Part shown: positions 35,136 to 43,910 of the stretch, one piece after another
How the letters are laid out: the number at the start of each line of letters is the position of its first letter
How positions within the stretch are numbered: position 1 is the stretch's first letter
Assembly (NCBI GenBank): GCA_002307295.1
Contig: DBTY01000012.1
Coordinates: forward strand, 1-64,000
Source: Ignavibacteriales bacterium UBA1304
GTDB taxonomy: Bacteria; Bacteroidota; Ignavibacteria; Ignavibacteriales; Ignavibacteriaceae
Direction: 5' to 3'
Length of the DNA: 64,000 bases
The notes under the pieces: model-generated
Told to the model about the DNA's origin: nothing
Database searches by the model: none
What the model saw: only the letters and a program-made list of their open reading frames with translations
Position numbers and translations under genes: made by a program

Positions 35136-35909
35136 ATGAAGACGAAATTAGAAATTGCAGAAAACTGGCTGCCGCGTTATACCGGAGCCAAGATTGACGA
35201 AATTGGCGATTACCTTTTATTGACTAATTTCCATAACTATATGGCTAAATTTGCCGAGCAGTTTAATTGCGATATTAAAGGCATTGGCAGACCAATGCAG
35301 ACCGCTACAAACAGCGACGGTTTGAGTATTATAAATTTTGGCATCGGTTCTTCTAATGCTGCTACTATTATGGATTTATTAGTTGCACGGAAACCAAAGG
35401 GCGTTTTGTTCCTTGGTAAATGCGGCGGTTTAAAACACTCGACTGAGATAGGTCATTTTATACTGCCAACAGCCGCTATACGGGGCGAGGGAACAAGCGA
35501 CGATTATATGCCTAAAGAAGTTCCTGCTCTGCCTACATTTAAGCTGCATAAGTTCGTCTCTAATAAAATTGTAGACCATGGACTTGATTACCGCACAGGC
35601 GTGATTTATACTACCAACCGGCGCCTATGGGAATGGGATGAAAATTTTAAGGACTACCTTAAAAAAACGGCTACAATTGGAATTGATATGGAAACGGCTA
35701 CTCTTTTTATCGTCGGGCTAGTTAACGAAATTCCGCGAGGAGCTTTACTCTTAGTTTCTGATATGCCTATGGCTCCTGAAGGAGTGAAGACGGAGGAATC
35801 GGATAAAGTAGTTACTGCTAAATTCTCCGATCTTCACCTGCAAATTGGGATTGAAGCCATGACCGAATTAGGAGTTAAAGGAGAAAAAATAAAACATTTT
35901 AAGTATTAA
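35136..35909 (+). CDS. amn: AMP nucleosidase
   Basis: The protein is 257 residues, the short Bacteroidota-type form. It cleaves AMP to adenine and ribose 5-phosphate. The nucleoside phosphorylase-like fold shows LFLGKCGGLKHSTEIGHF and the family signature IGIDMETATLF, with the ribose-contacting Met-Glu. LVSDMPMAPEGVKTEESD holds the catalytic Asp region. Its stop overlaps that of the opposite-strand phosphoesterase by four bases, so the two are convergent with no room for a terminator. Confidence 0.9.
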   Translation: MKTKLEIAENWLPRYTGAKIDEIGDYLLLTNFHNYMAKFAEQFNCDIKGIGRPMQTATNSDGLSIINFGIGSSNAATIMDLLVARKPKGVLFLGKCGGLKHSTEIGHFILPTAAIRGEGTSDDYMPKEVPALPTFKLHKFVSNKIVDHGLDYRTGVIYTTNRRLWEWDENFKDYLKKTATIGIDMETATLFIVGLVNEIPRGALLLVSDMPMAPEGVKTEESDKVVTAKFSDLHLQIGIEAMTELGVKGEKIKHFKY

Positions 35910-37066
35910 TTTTCAAACTTTAATTTAATATTCACAATTTCGGGGGTATTGCCTGTCCTTACAGGCGGACCCCAGGTTCCAACTCCGCATGAAACATAAT
36001 AATTAGTTTCGCCTTTCTTTAGATATCCCCAGCTCATTTCATAAATTTTTTGGGTTATATAATTAAACGGCCATAACTGCCCGTTGTGGGTATGTCCAGA
36101 AATTTGCAGATCAATTCCATTTATTTCCGCCTCTTCCAAATGGAACGGCTGATGATCGAGCAGGATTAACGGTTTAGATTTATCAAGCCCGCTAATAAGC
36201 TCGGCTATAGTTTTGCGGTTTCTATGGTTAGCGCGGTTAAAGCTTAAATCTTCCCGGCCAATTATATAAAAACTATTATCAATCAAAACAACGCTGTCCC
36301 GTAACATATTAAGGCTGTGCTGGCTTAAGTACTTAACGGCGGGCTCTACGCCGCCTATATATTCATGGTTGCCTGTAATTGCGTAGGTTCCAAATCTAGA
36401 TTTTATTTTCTCCAGAGTAACGCCAAGATTATTTTTTATTACAGGCGCAACGTCTTCATCAACAACATCGCCTGGCAATAGAACAATATCCGGATTAAGC
36501 GCATTTATTTTGTTTACAATATTTTCTATTCTGGAATTGCTTATTATAGTTCCAAGGTGGATGTCCGACGCAGCGACAATATTTAAAGACTTCAGGTTTG
36601 TCCCGTTCTTTTTTACTACAAGATCAACCGTTTTTATTTGTGGGTTTTTGGCATTAAGATAACCGCAAAATACAATTAAAAATACAACAAGACTGGTTGC
36701 AAGAAAAATGATTTGTTTAGATTTTTCGTAATTGTTTTTTATAAAATCGGGATAAACGTTTACAAAATAATTCACTGCTCTGATAACGTCAAACAGAATC
36801 GTAAACAGAAGAAAATAAAGCATTGCGGCAAGCCAAAGCGCGCCAATCAATGTTATCGCGTCGCCATACCAGGTAATTGCGCTTTTTTCTAAAATTCTTC
36901 CTGCAACGAATGATAGCGAAAGAAACCAGAAAATAAAAATGTACGAACTCTTAAGCGTCCGTATTGAGGGGAGGGCCTGTAGCCCTCTTATGAAAATATA
37001 TGAGTTTAACGAGAAATAAATCGTTAAAGCTATCGAAAAAAATATAATAAATCCGGTCTTATTCAC
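35906..37066 (-). CDS. Membrane-anchored metallophosphoesterase
   Basis: The protein is 386 residues and starts with GTG, with AGGA upstream. Four hydrophobic segments occupy residues ~1-150, then a calcineurin-like domain begins. Metal-binding motifs are AASDIHLG (D-x-H), LPGDVVDE (GD), TGNHEYIGG (GNHE) and LLDHQPFH, then SGHTHNGQLWPF (GHTH). The arrangement matches YaeI/YkuE-type phosphoesterases, some of which act on lipid-linked pyrophosphates. The active site probably faces the periplasm. The substrate is not evident. Confidence 0.9.
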   Translation of the reverse strand: MNKTGFIIFFSIALTIYFSLNSYIFIRGLQALPSIRTLKSSYIFIFWFLSLSFVAGRILEKSAITWYGDAITLIGALWLAAMLYFLLFTILFDVIRAVNYFVNVYPDFIKNNYEKSKQIIFLATSLVVFLIVFCGYLNAKNPQIKTVDLVVKKNGTNLKSLNIVAASDIHLGTIISNSRIENIVNKINALNPDIVLLPGDVVDEDVAPVIKNNLGVTLEKIKSRFGTYAITGNHEYIGGVEPAVKYLSQHSLNMLRDSVVLIDNSFYIIGREDLSFNRANHRNRKTIAELISGLDKSKPLILLDHQPFHLEEAEINGIDLQISGHTHNGQLWPFNYITQKIYEMSWGYLKKGETNYYVSCGVGTWGPPVRTGNTPEIVNIKLKFEN

Positions 37067-37115
37067 TATTGAGTCCTATAAGTAAAACTAAAATATGTTT
37101 TGATAGATTGGAAGG

Positions 37116-37574
37116 TCAGATTTTTACCTGAGCGATAATCTCAACTTCAACGGCGGCGTTTTTAGGCAGGCCGCTAACTCCTACTGCGCTTCTGGCATGT
37201 TTGCCGGCTTCGCCAAAAATCTTTTCGAGCAAATCTGAAGCTCCGTTTGCAACTATTGGCTGGTTTGTAAAATCGGGAGCGCTGTTTACAAATACGGTAA
37301 GCTTTACAATTTTTTCTATTTTATCTAACGAGCCCGTAACAGACTTAATAACGCTTAAGCAATTTAATGCTGCGTATTCTGCGGCCTTTTTAGCGTCGCT
37401 TTCGGAAATATCCGCGCCTGTTTTTCCAGTGTATTTAAGCTCCCCATCGACTAAAGGAAGCTGTCCTGACGTGAATACAAGATTACCTGATATGGCTGCC
37501 GGAATATAGGCTGCTAATGGTTTAGGGGCTTCCGGGAGCTTATACCCGGCTTCTACTATTTTCTCTTCGAACAT
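37116..37574 (-). CDS. RidA/YjgF family protein (enamine/imine deaminase)
   Basis: The protein is 152 residues and belongs to the YjgF/YER057c/UK114 family, which removes reactive enamines made by PLP enzymes. The substrate-binding Arg lies in KHARSAVGVSGLPKNAAVEVE. The family's usual C-terminal glutamate (VEVEIIA) is also present. The length is longer than core RidA (~128) and matches the Rid subfamily with an N-terminal extension, which may differ in activity. The ribosome site is TTTGGAG. It is divergent from mazG. Confidence 0.87.
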   Translation of the reverse strand: MFEEKIVEAGYKLPEAPKPLAAYIPAAISGNLVFTSGQLPLVDGELKYTGKTGADISESDAKKAAEYAALNCLSVIKSVTGSLDKIEKIVKLTVFVNSAPDFTNQPIVANGASDLLEKIFGEAGKHARSAVGVSGLPKNAAVEVEIIAQVKI

Positions 37575-37637
37575 CGATTACTCCAAAATTATTGTTATTT
37601 TAATATATCTGATTTTTTCATATAAATAAGGTCAAAA

Positions 37638-38408
37638 ATGATAGATGGTAAATTTAACGAATTTGTGGATATAGTAAAAAAATTAAGAATTGAATGTCCC
37701 TGGGATAGAGAACAAACAAATGATTCAATAAAAGATGCAACTTTGGAAGAAGCTTATGAAGTGGTTCAAGCTGTTGACGAAAAAGATTATGACGAATTAA
37801 GAAAAGAGTTAGGCGATCTGCTTTTACATGTAGTTTTTCATTCTCTTATAGCAGAGGGAGAAAAAAAGTTTACTTTAGAAGAAGTGATTGAAGGCATTCA
37901 GGAAAAGATGATAAGAAGACACCCTCATGTTTTTGGTTCGGTTGAAGTAGAAAATTCCGAAGACGTAAAGAAGAATTGGGAAGCTATCAAGCTTGATGAA
38001 AAGGGGAGGGTATCGGTTCTGGATGGAGTGCCGGAAAATTTGCCTTCGTTGCAAAGAGCAAACCGCTTGCAGGAAAAAGCTTCTAAAGTTGGCTTTGACT
38101 GGGCAGATAAAAAAGACGTCTGGGCAAAAGTATTAGAAGAAATTGAAGAAATGCGTCAGGCGGAAAATGAATCGTCAAAGGAACACTTGGAAGAAGAAGT
38201 AGGCGACGTATTTTTTGCAATTGTAAATTATGCCCGTTTTATTGGCGTGCATCCTGAAAATGCATTAAGACGGACAAACAATAAGTTTATCAATCGTTTC
38301 CATTATATCGAAAAGAAAGTAAATGAATCCGGCAGAAAAATAACCGAATCAAATCTTGAAGAAATGGATAAATACTGGAACGAAAGCAAGACTATTTTGA
38401 AGAGTTAA
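37638..38408 (+). CDS. mazG: Nucleoside triphosphate pyrophosphohydrolase
   Basis: The protein is 256 residues. The enzyme breaks NTPs and dNTPs to monophosphates and pyrophosphate and helps remove aberrant nucleotides. It has two MazG domains. The first holds CPWDREQTNDSI, LEEAYEVVQAV and KELGDLLLHVVFH, the second EEIEEMRQAE and EEEVGDVFFAIVNYARF; together these give the EExxE...ExxD metal sites. The length is standard. Its 3' end overlaps phoH (opposite strand) by 17 bases. Confidence 0.95.
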   Translation: MIDGKFNEFVDIVKKLRIECPWDREQTNDSIKDATLEEAYEVVQAVDEKDYDELRKELGDLLLHVVFHSLIAEGEKKFTLEEVIEGIQEKMIRRHPHVFGSVEVENSEDVKKNWEAIKLDEKGRVSVLDGVPENLPSLQRANRLQEKASKVGFDWADKKDVWAKVLEEIEEMRQAENESSKEHLEEEVGDVFFAIVNYARFIGVHPENALRRTNNKFINRFHYIEKKVNESGRKITESNLEEMDKYWNESKTILKS

Positions 38409-39348
38409 ACTTTTCGTAAGCGTCAATTATATCTTTAACAAGCTTATGCCTTACAACGTCCGTTTTATCAAAATAAACGAAGCCAATGCCTTCAACGCCT
38501 TTTAGAATTTCCTCAGCCTGGATAAGACCGCTTTCCTTTTTGGAAGGAAGGTCTATCTGGGTAATATCGCCGTTAATAATAGCTCTTGAGTTAGCGCCTA
38601 ATCTTGTAAGGAACATTTTCATTTGCACATCGGTAGCGTTTTGAGCTTCGTCTAAAATAACAAAAGCATTATTAAGAGTGCGTCCGCGCATATAAGCAAG
38701 CGGAACAATTTCAATTGCGTTTTTTTCGATATATGATTTAAGCTTTTCAGAAGGAAGCATATCGTCAAGAGAATCATATAGCGGGCGTAAGTAAGGATCA
38801 ATTTTCTCACGAAAATCTCCCGGCAGAAATCCTAAACTTTCGCCCGCTTCAACTGCGGGGCGCGCAAGAACTATCTTGCTAACTAAACCGCTCTTTAAAG
38901 CCGATACCGCAAAGGCTACTGCAAGATAAGTCTTGCCTGTTCCGGCCGGTCCTATTGCAAAGCAAATGTCGTTTTTCTTAACGGCTTGCAAGTATTGGTT
39001 TTGTCCGGCTGTTTTTGCTTTTATTGTATCGTTCTTCGTATAAAGGATAATAGCGTCATATTCTTTTTCTGAAATAACTTCTTTCCCAAAGGTTGTAAGC
39101 TGAAGAGCCATCTCAACATCGGAAGGCTTTAATTGCCCGGAAGTGTTAAGAATAAAAACCATTTCCTTGAATATTTTTTCGATCAGGTCAATTTCTTCCA
39201 TTATTCCGCGTACAATAACAGCCTGGCCGCGTACAAAGATAGAAGCGTTAAATCTATTTTCAATGATTTTAAGGTTAGCGTCATTACTTCCGAGAAGGGA
39301 GAGCATATCAACGTTTTCTAAAGTGAATTTTTTTTCTATTTCCGTCAT
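38392..39348 (-). CDS. phoH: PhoH-family ATPase
   Basis: The protein is about 318 residues. The start is set at 39348 (MTEIEKKFTL), because an earlier in-frame ATG at 39390 lies inside the hairpin terminator of the upstream gene. It has a KH-like N-terminal part, then an ATPase with Walker A GPAGTGKTYLA, RPAVEAGESLGFLPGD, and Walker B AFVILDEAQNAT. ARLGANSRAIINGDITQIDLP is a hallmark of PhoH. PhoH/YbeZ proteins are linked to RNA metabolism with YbeY; no ybeY lies in the window. It is convergent with mazG. Confidence 0.93.
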   Translation of the reverse strand: MTEIEKKFTLENVDMLSLLGSNDANLKIIENRFNASIFVRGQAVIVRGIMEEIDLIEKIFKEMVFILNTSGQLKPSDVEMALQLTTFGKEVISEKEYDAIILYTKNDTIKAKTAGQNQYLQAVKKNDICFAIGPAGTGKTYLAVAFAVSALKSGLVSKIVLARPAVEAGESLGFLPGDFREKIDPYLRPLYDSLDDMLPSEKLKSYIEKNAIEIVPLAYMRGRTLNNAFVILDEAQNATDVQMKMFLTRLGANSRAIINGDITQIDLPSKKESGLIQAEEILKGVEGIGFVYFDKTDVVRHKLVKDIIDAYEKFNSSK

Positions 39349-39361
39349 CGTGAATTTCTTT

Positions 39362-39402
39362 AAAGATAAAAAGCCCTTGTCATTTTTCAATGACAGGGGC
39401 TC
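39362..39402 (-). terminator. Terminator after the LysM gene
   Basis: AGCCCCTGTCATTG and TGACAAGGGCT pair on the minus strand, followed by TTTTTATC. The hairpin ends 14-20 bases before the phoH start, so phoH must be transcribed from its own promoter or by read-through. Confidence 0.75.
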
Positions 39403-39434
39403 TGAATAATTGAAAAATCTATTCTTTCGACAAA

Positions 39435-40121
39435 TTATTTAACAGGAGCTGGTTTATAATTCTTTTTTAATTTGTCATATTTAACTTGTTCATCCTGAGT
39501 TAAGCTTGGGATTTTGAAGTTTTGTTTAGGGAAAATCAAATTAGCATTTTTGATCTGGTCTCTGTTAGCCTGATAAATTTTAGGCCAAGCGAAACCGTTT
39601 CCATAATGTTGTTTTTTACCAGCAATGCGCCATAGGCAATCGCCTTTTACAACAGAATAATTAATGTCTGATTCTTTAATGTTAGAAGCTTCAGTCCATT
39701 CGTCAAGAGCTTTTGGCAATTCAACGTTAACTTTGTTGAAGAATTCAGGAAGAGCGCTAATTTTGTTTTGTCTTAAAGCTAAAACATCTTGAGCTCTATC
39801 AGCTTTAGGTCCTTCTTTTCTGTTAATTTTGCCTTCTAATTCAGAAACAACTTTTCTAAAATTGTCTACGTCGGCTTTAGTAGCGCCAACTAATGCATAC
39901 AATTCACCGATACAGTCGTCATAATTCTGAATTTTTGTGTTCTTTAAGCTGGTAACGTCAGTCTGTAAAGTTCCAACTTCTTTAGTAAGACTCTCCAATT
40001 TAGCTTTCTGGCGAGTCATTTCGTTTTGCCATTCTTCTTTAGTCATTTCCTGAGCAAATGTACTTGCAGAAATGAAAAGAAGGAGAGAGGCTACAACTGC
40101 TATATATTTTGCAAATTTCAT
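39435..40121 (-). CDS. Exported LysM-domain protein
   Basis: The protein is 228 residues. A signal peptide (ending ASTFAQ) is followed by a coiled coil (residues ~25-110, KLESLTKEVGTLQTDVTSLKN). The C-terminal LysM-like fold starts at YSVVKGDCLWRIAG, then IYQANRDQIKNANLIFPKQ. LysM binds peptidoglycan sugars. The ribosome site is GGAGGAAG. It lies 46 bases after a small coiled-coil lipoprotein gene and is followed by a terminator, so the two probably form an operon serving envelope structure. Confidence 0.85.
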   Translation of the reverse strand: MKFAKYIAVVASLLLFISASTFAQEMTKEEWQNEMTRQKAKLESLTKEVGTLQTDVTSLKNTKIQNYDDCIGELYALVGATKADVDNFRKVVSELEGKINRKEGPKADRAQDVLALRQNKISALPEFFNKVNVELPKALDEWTEASNIKESDINYSVVKGDCLWRIAGKKQHYGNGFAWPKIYQANRDQIKNANLIFPKQNFKIPSLTQDEQVKYDKLKKNYKPAPVK

Positions 40122-40167
40122 TAATCTTCCTCCAATTTCGTTTTTGATAGTTTACAAATAAAAAAAA

Positions 40168-40443
40168 CTATTTAGGTAATTTTTCTAAGTTAGCTTTAGT
40201 TTCTGCTTTATCTTTTGCACACTGCTGAAGTTTAGCATTTTTCTCGGCATTATCTCTTTCTAACTTCGATCTTTCTTCTTTCAAAGAATTAGCTTCTTGT
40301 TCTAAGGAGCTTGTCTGTTTCTTAAGCGATTCTAGTTCCGCTAATTGAGCATCGCTAACTCCGCCGCATCCGACAACTGCGAATGTAGAAGCTACGAAAA
40401 TCCCAATTATACCGAAATTTGTGAGTTTTTTAATCAGATTCAT
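40168..40443 (-). CDS. Small coiled-coil lipoprotein (Lpp-like layout)
   Basis: The protein is 91 residues. The lipobox AVVGC (Cys26) is followed by GGVSDAQLAELESLKKQ and a continuous heptad-rich helix to near the end. The lysine-containing C-terminus (ANLEKLPK) recalls Braun's lipoprotein, but there is no sequence evidence of peptidoglycan linkage and homology cannot be claimed. The ribosome site is GGAGGT, and a TTG-N20-TATTTTTA promoter lies upstream. The strong signals suggest high expression. Confidence 0.8.
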   Translation of the reverse strand: MNLIKKLTNFGIIGIFVASTFAVVGCGGVSDAQLAELESLKKQTSSLEQEANSLKEERSKLERDNAEKNAKLQQCAKDKAETKANLEKLPK

Positions 40444-40478
40444 CTCTTGACCTCCAAATTTTTTATTTATTGATTTTA

Positions 40479-40509
40479 TAAAAATAAGTTATCTTACCAC
40501 TAAATTCAA
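40479..40509 (-). promoter_or_regulatory. Probable promoter of the lipoprotein-LysM operon
   Basis: On the minus strand TTG (40507-40509), 20 bases, then TATTTTTA (40479-40486). The spacing equals that of the tRNA-Leu, efp and guaA promoters. It lies 36 bases before the ATG. Confidence 0.5.
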
Positions 40510-40549
40510 GTAAAAACGTTTTATCCAATAATTTAAATAAAACCCCATT

Positions 40550-41230
40550 CTAAATTAACCCTTTTTCGATAAAACTCAAGTATTGATTGCATGCAACTAT
40601 AATATGATCAACAACCGGAATGCCTATAATAGTTCCGCTTTCTTTCAGTTTCTTTGTTATTGTTATATCTTCTGCGCTTGGCTCAGGGTTTCCGCTGGGG
40701 TGATTATGTATAAGAAGGACTGAAGCTGAGTTATTTTCTATCGCTGTTCTAAATACTTCGCGCGGATGAACTATGCTTGAATTTAGATTACCGACGGAAA
40801 TAACTTCATATTTGATAATTTTATTTGAGGAGTTTAAACAAACGACAATAAACTTTTCTTTTTGCTCGTCTCTTAAAAGGGGGATAAAAACAGAGGCAAT
40901 TTCTTCAGGCGAAGTTATCTTGCGGTCGTCAAATAATCTTTGCTGCGAAGCTATACGTCTGCTTATTTCAAACGCGGCTAAAAGAATTGAGGCTTTATCT
41001 TTTTTTATTCCGCTGGTTTTTGTTAAACGCTGTAAAGGTTTTACGGCAAGCCCGGCAAGGTTTAAATTGTCTTTGATTAGTTCCTGCGCAATTTGAATCA
41101 CTGATCTTCCTTTTGTCCCTGTTCGCAAAAGGATTGCAATTAGTTCGGCGTCTGTTAAATTTTCCGCGCCCCGCAGAATTAGTTTTTCGCGGGGTCTGTC
41201 GTCTAACGGTATGTCTTTAACTCCAGGAAT
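40550..41230 (-). CDS. radC: RadC family JAB-domain protein, apparent ATT start
   Basis: The protein is 226 residues when read from the ATT codon at 41230. The conserved RadC N-terminus IPLDDRPREKLILRGAENLTDAELIAILLRTG lies wholly upstream of the first usual start codon (TTG at 41128), so that start would remove a third of the helix-hairpin region. A GGAGG lies five bases before the ATT and an in-frame stop (that of the preceding gene) is just above. The C-terminal JAB domain has metal motif HNHPSGNPEPSAED and NxxE-type glutamate upstream. RadC's role in repair is doubtful in general. It is the last gene of the guaA operon. Confidence 0.85.
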   Translation of the reverse strand: MPGVKDIPLDDRPREKLILRGAENLTDAELIAILLRTGTKGRSVIQIAQELIKDNLNLAGLAVKPLQRLTKTSGIKKDKASILLAAFEISRRIASQQRLFDDRKITSPEEIASVFIPLLRDEQKEKFIVVCLNSSNKIIKYEVISVGNLNSSIVHPREVFRTAIENNSASVLLIHNHPSGNPEPSAEDITITKKLKESGTIIGIPVVDHIIVACNQYLSFIEKGLI

Positions 41231-41242
41231 AAAATCCTCCAG

Positions 41243-43039
41243 TTAATTATTGCTCGATTGGAACCTGTCTATTAGTTCAAAAATGCCGTCTTTGAATCGA
41301 ATAATATTCAGAAATCTGTTGTTCCTGTTTTTATTGAAGGATATGTTGTTGTGATATCCGTCGCTTCTAGCTTCGCTTAGTATCTTTGATGTGATTGAAC
41401 CTGAATCAAAGTTTTTATCGTCAATAACTTCAAGCAGATATTTTGCAAGATCGTAACCGTATAGCGCGTTTCTTTCTGCGCTAATTCCAGTCTTTTCCTT
41501 AAATTTTGCGGAGAACTCTTTATATCCAGGATTGTTATAGTCTATAAAATAATCGGAAATGATAGTCAGTTTATTGCTAAGACTTGTAGATGTTTCTAAT
41601 CCATTTGCCGAGAACCAGTCCTGATTTCCGTAAAGATTCACGGTAATTCTGCGTTGATGAAGCTGCGAAAGGATAACCGGGGCGTCAATTTTATCGGAAA
41701 GAGGAATGTATATTCCTTCAATTTTTCTCTGTACTCTTGCAATTTTGGCAATTGGCTCGTCTAACTGGAAGCTTTTACTTTCGTAAGTTTCATGTATGAC
41801 AATCGTTCCGCCTAATAACTGAAATTCTTTTATAAACGCTTCGGTTTCCTGCTGAGAGTAACCTGAATTAGCCGACAAAACGGCTATCTTCTTTTTGTTC
41901 TCTACAAAATAAATATACTGCGCCATTACTTTCCCGCGTACGGAAAAATCTGGGTTAGCCTGGTAAAAGTTTTTATTTAAACTGATTAAGTCGTTATCGG
42001 TTGCAGTAGGGGAGATAATTGGAAAGTTAGAATCTTTGAATATATCGAGAGCATAACGAACTTCGTCGCTAAAAACAGGCCCTAATACGACGGATATATT
42101 TTTATTCTCTGTAAACTCACTGTAAATTTCTTCTATTTTCTTTTTATCTCTGTTAGAGTCTCTAATTAAAAGACCAATCTTTTTATTTGCCGTAAAATTG
42201 TATTCGTCTATTGCAAATTTAATTCCTTCAAGTATTTCCATTGGAGGATTAATTAGTTTTTCAGCTACAGTATCGTCTACAATTGGTAAAACTACTCCAA
42301 TTAAAGTTCCAAAGTCATAGTTGCTTTTTTTAAGCTGGGATATGTTTTTTAACATTTCAACAGCTTCGCTGAATTCTTCCGATTTGGGATGAGATTTTGT
42401 AAGCTCGTTCAGTGTTTGTTCTGCCTGAAAAGCGTTTTTCTCTTTTAGGTATAGCTTTGCAAGAGTTAGCTTAAGGAAAGGTCTGGCTTTAGCGTCTGTG
42501 TGATTCTTAATTTCATTTAATACTTCAAAAGCCGAAAGATGTTTCTGCGTAATATAATTGCCGTATTCTCTCGCTGCAATATTATAAGAAGGAGAGTTGG
42601 TATATTCAATTAACAGGCAGATTTGATTAAGGCTATTTATATATTCTTTTTGTTCAACAAGCGTATTTGCATAAAGAAGGCGGGCTTCTTCTATATACTT
42701 GCTGTTTGCATATTCGTTAGTGAATAAAGAGAGAGATTTTGACGCATCGGCAAAATTGTTCATAGCGAATTGACATTTTGCTATAAACAAACTTGATGAA
42801 GTCGTTTTAGGGTTTAAGTTAATATTGTAAACAATTTCCTGAAAATTTTTAAGCGCTTTTTCATATTCTTTATTATCGTAATAATTAAGCGCTACATAGA
42901 ATTTCTTATTGATGTTCTCCTCGTCAGAACTCATCTGAGCAAGGGAGCTGCAAAATGGGATTAATGAAAAAAGAGAAAATAAAAAGAAGAGGATTTTCCC
43001 ATTAAAAATTTTATTGTTGGTTTTGTAAAGAAGCGGCAT
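41243..43039 (-). CDS. TPR plus periplasmic binding protein (LpoA/LivK-like)
   Basis: The protein is about 598 residues. The start at 43039 follows AAGGAAAG and gives a signal peptide (FNGKILFFLFSLFSLIPFCSSLAQ); it overlaps the upstream TPR gene by ~29 bases. TPR-like helices cover residues ~30-240 (NYYDNKEYEKALKNFQEIV). A type I periplasmic-binding fold follows (IGVVLPIVDD, ISVVLGPVFSDEVRYA, FPIISPTATDND, YGYDLAKYLLEV). The combination matches the LpoA/YraM family of penicillin-binding protein activators as well as amino-acid binding proteins. No transporter genes lie near, which favours the LpoA-like reading. Confidence 0.82.
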   Translation of the reverse strand: MPLLYKTNNKIFNGKILFFLFSLFSLIPFCSSLAQMSSDEENINKKFYVALNYYDNKEYEKALKNFQEIVYNINLNPKTTSSSLFIAKCQFAMNNFADASKSLSLFTNEYANSKYIEEARLLYANTLVEQKEYINSLNQICLLIEYTNSPSYNIAAREYGNYITQKHLSAFEVLNEIKNHTDAKARPFLKLTLAKLYLKEKNAFQAEQTLNELTKSHPKSEEFSEAVEMLKNISQLKKSNYDFGTLIGVVLPIVDDTVAEKLINPPMEILEGIKFAIDEYNFTANKKIGLLIRDSNRDKKKIEEIYSEFTENKNISVVLGPVFSDEVRYALDIFKDSNFPIISPTATDNDLISLNKNFYQANPDFSVRGKVMAQYIYFVENKKKIAVLSANSGYSQQETEAFIKEFQLLGGTIVIHETYESKSFQLDEPIAKIARVQRKIEGIYIPLSDKIDAPVILSQLHQRRITVNLYGNQDWFSANGLETSTSLSNKLTIISDYFIDYNNPGYKEFSAKFKEKTGISAERNALYGYDLAKYLLEVIDDKNFDSGSITSKILSEARSDGYHNNISFNKNRNNRFLNIIRFKDGIFELIDRFQSSNN

Positions 43040-43910
43040 ATTTCTTTCCTTCGTTAGCTTTTTTATTGTTTGGGTCGAGTTTAAGCGCCATATCAAAATA
43101 TTTAATGGCGTCTTGCAGCTTTTTAGAGTTTATGCAGGCGTCTCCCAAACAAGTGTATATTTCGGTAGAGGCTTCGCCTTTTTTGTCGATAACAAATAAG
43201 AAAAATTTTTCTGACTTAATATAATCTCCGGCTTTATAGTAAATTCTGCCGGCCCATTCGTTAACCAATAATTCTTTTCCGTTCAGTTTTAACGCAATAA
43301 AAATTGCATTAACTGCATGAGCGTACATTGCGAGGTTATAAAACGCAATTGCCATTACTAAATGGAGCTCCCAGTTATTTGAGTACACTGTAGTGGCTTT
43401 AGTGGCGTACTCCAGAGCTTTTGAAAAGTCATTTAGTCTGATTTCAATTTTGGCAAGGTAGATAAGAGCTTCGTAATATAATTCCGATTTTGTTTCTACA
43501 GAAATGAAGTTTATAAAGTTCACTTTTGCTAATTCACACTCGTCTAACATAAAATGAGAGTAACCAAGAAAAAATGATACAATCGGCTCTTCATCAGGAG
43601 CAATGATAGACAGAATATCGATAGTATCGTCCCACCTTTGGCAGCGCAAAAAAAACTGTCCAGTGAACAATCTTATTTCAAGCGAGTCGGGATGATCTTC
43701 AAGCAGTTGTTTTAATAGAGATCCGGCCGCGTCTATATTATTTAATTTCTCGTATATATTAACAAGATTAAAATACGGATCCAGTTCTTCGGGGAATTTA
43801 TCAATAAGCGAAACATATATTTGTATCGCATGAAGTAATTTCCCTCCAGCCTCAAAATCCGCAGCAGCTCGTAATTTATGTTCTAAATAGTATTTGTCTT
43901 CCATAGTCAT
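43011..43910 (-). CDS. TPR repeat protein
   Basis: The protein is about 299 residues with at least six tetratricopeptide repeats (for example LDPYFNLVNIYEKLNN and CLGDACINSKKLQDAIKYFDMALKLDPNN). There is no signal peptide, so it is probably cytoplasmic. Its likely ATG overlaps the guaA stop (TAATG), and its end overlaps the following binding-protein gene, so translation is coupled along guaA-TPR-binding protein-radC. The partner is unknown. Confidence 0.85.
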   Translation of the reverse strand: MTMEDKYYLEHKLRAAADFEAGGKLLHAIQIYVSLIDKFPEELDPYFNLVNIYEKLNNIDAAGSLLKQLLEDHPDSLEIRLFTGQFFLRCQRWDDTIDILSIIAPDEEPIVSFFLGYSHFMLDECELAKVNFINFISVETKSELYYEALIYLAKIEIRLNDFSKALEYATKATTVYSNNWELHLVMAIAFYNLAMYAHAVNAIFIALKLNGKELLVNEWAGRIYYKAGDYIKSEKFFLFVIDKKGEASTEIYTCLGDACINSKKLQDAIKYFDMALKLDPNNKKANEGKKYAASLQNQQ

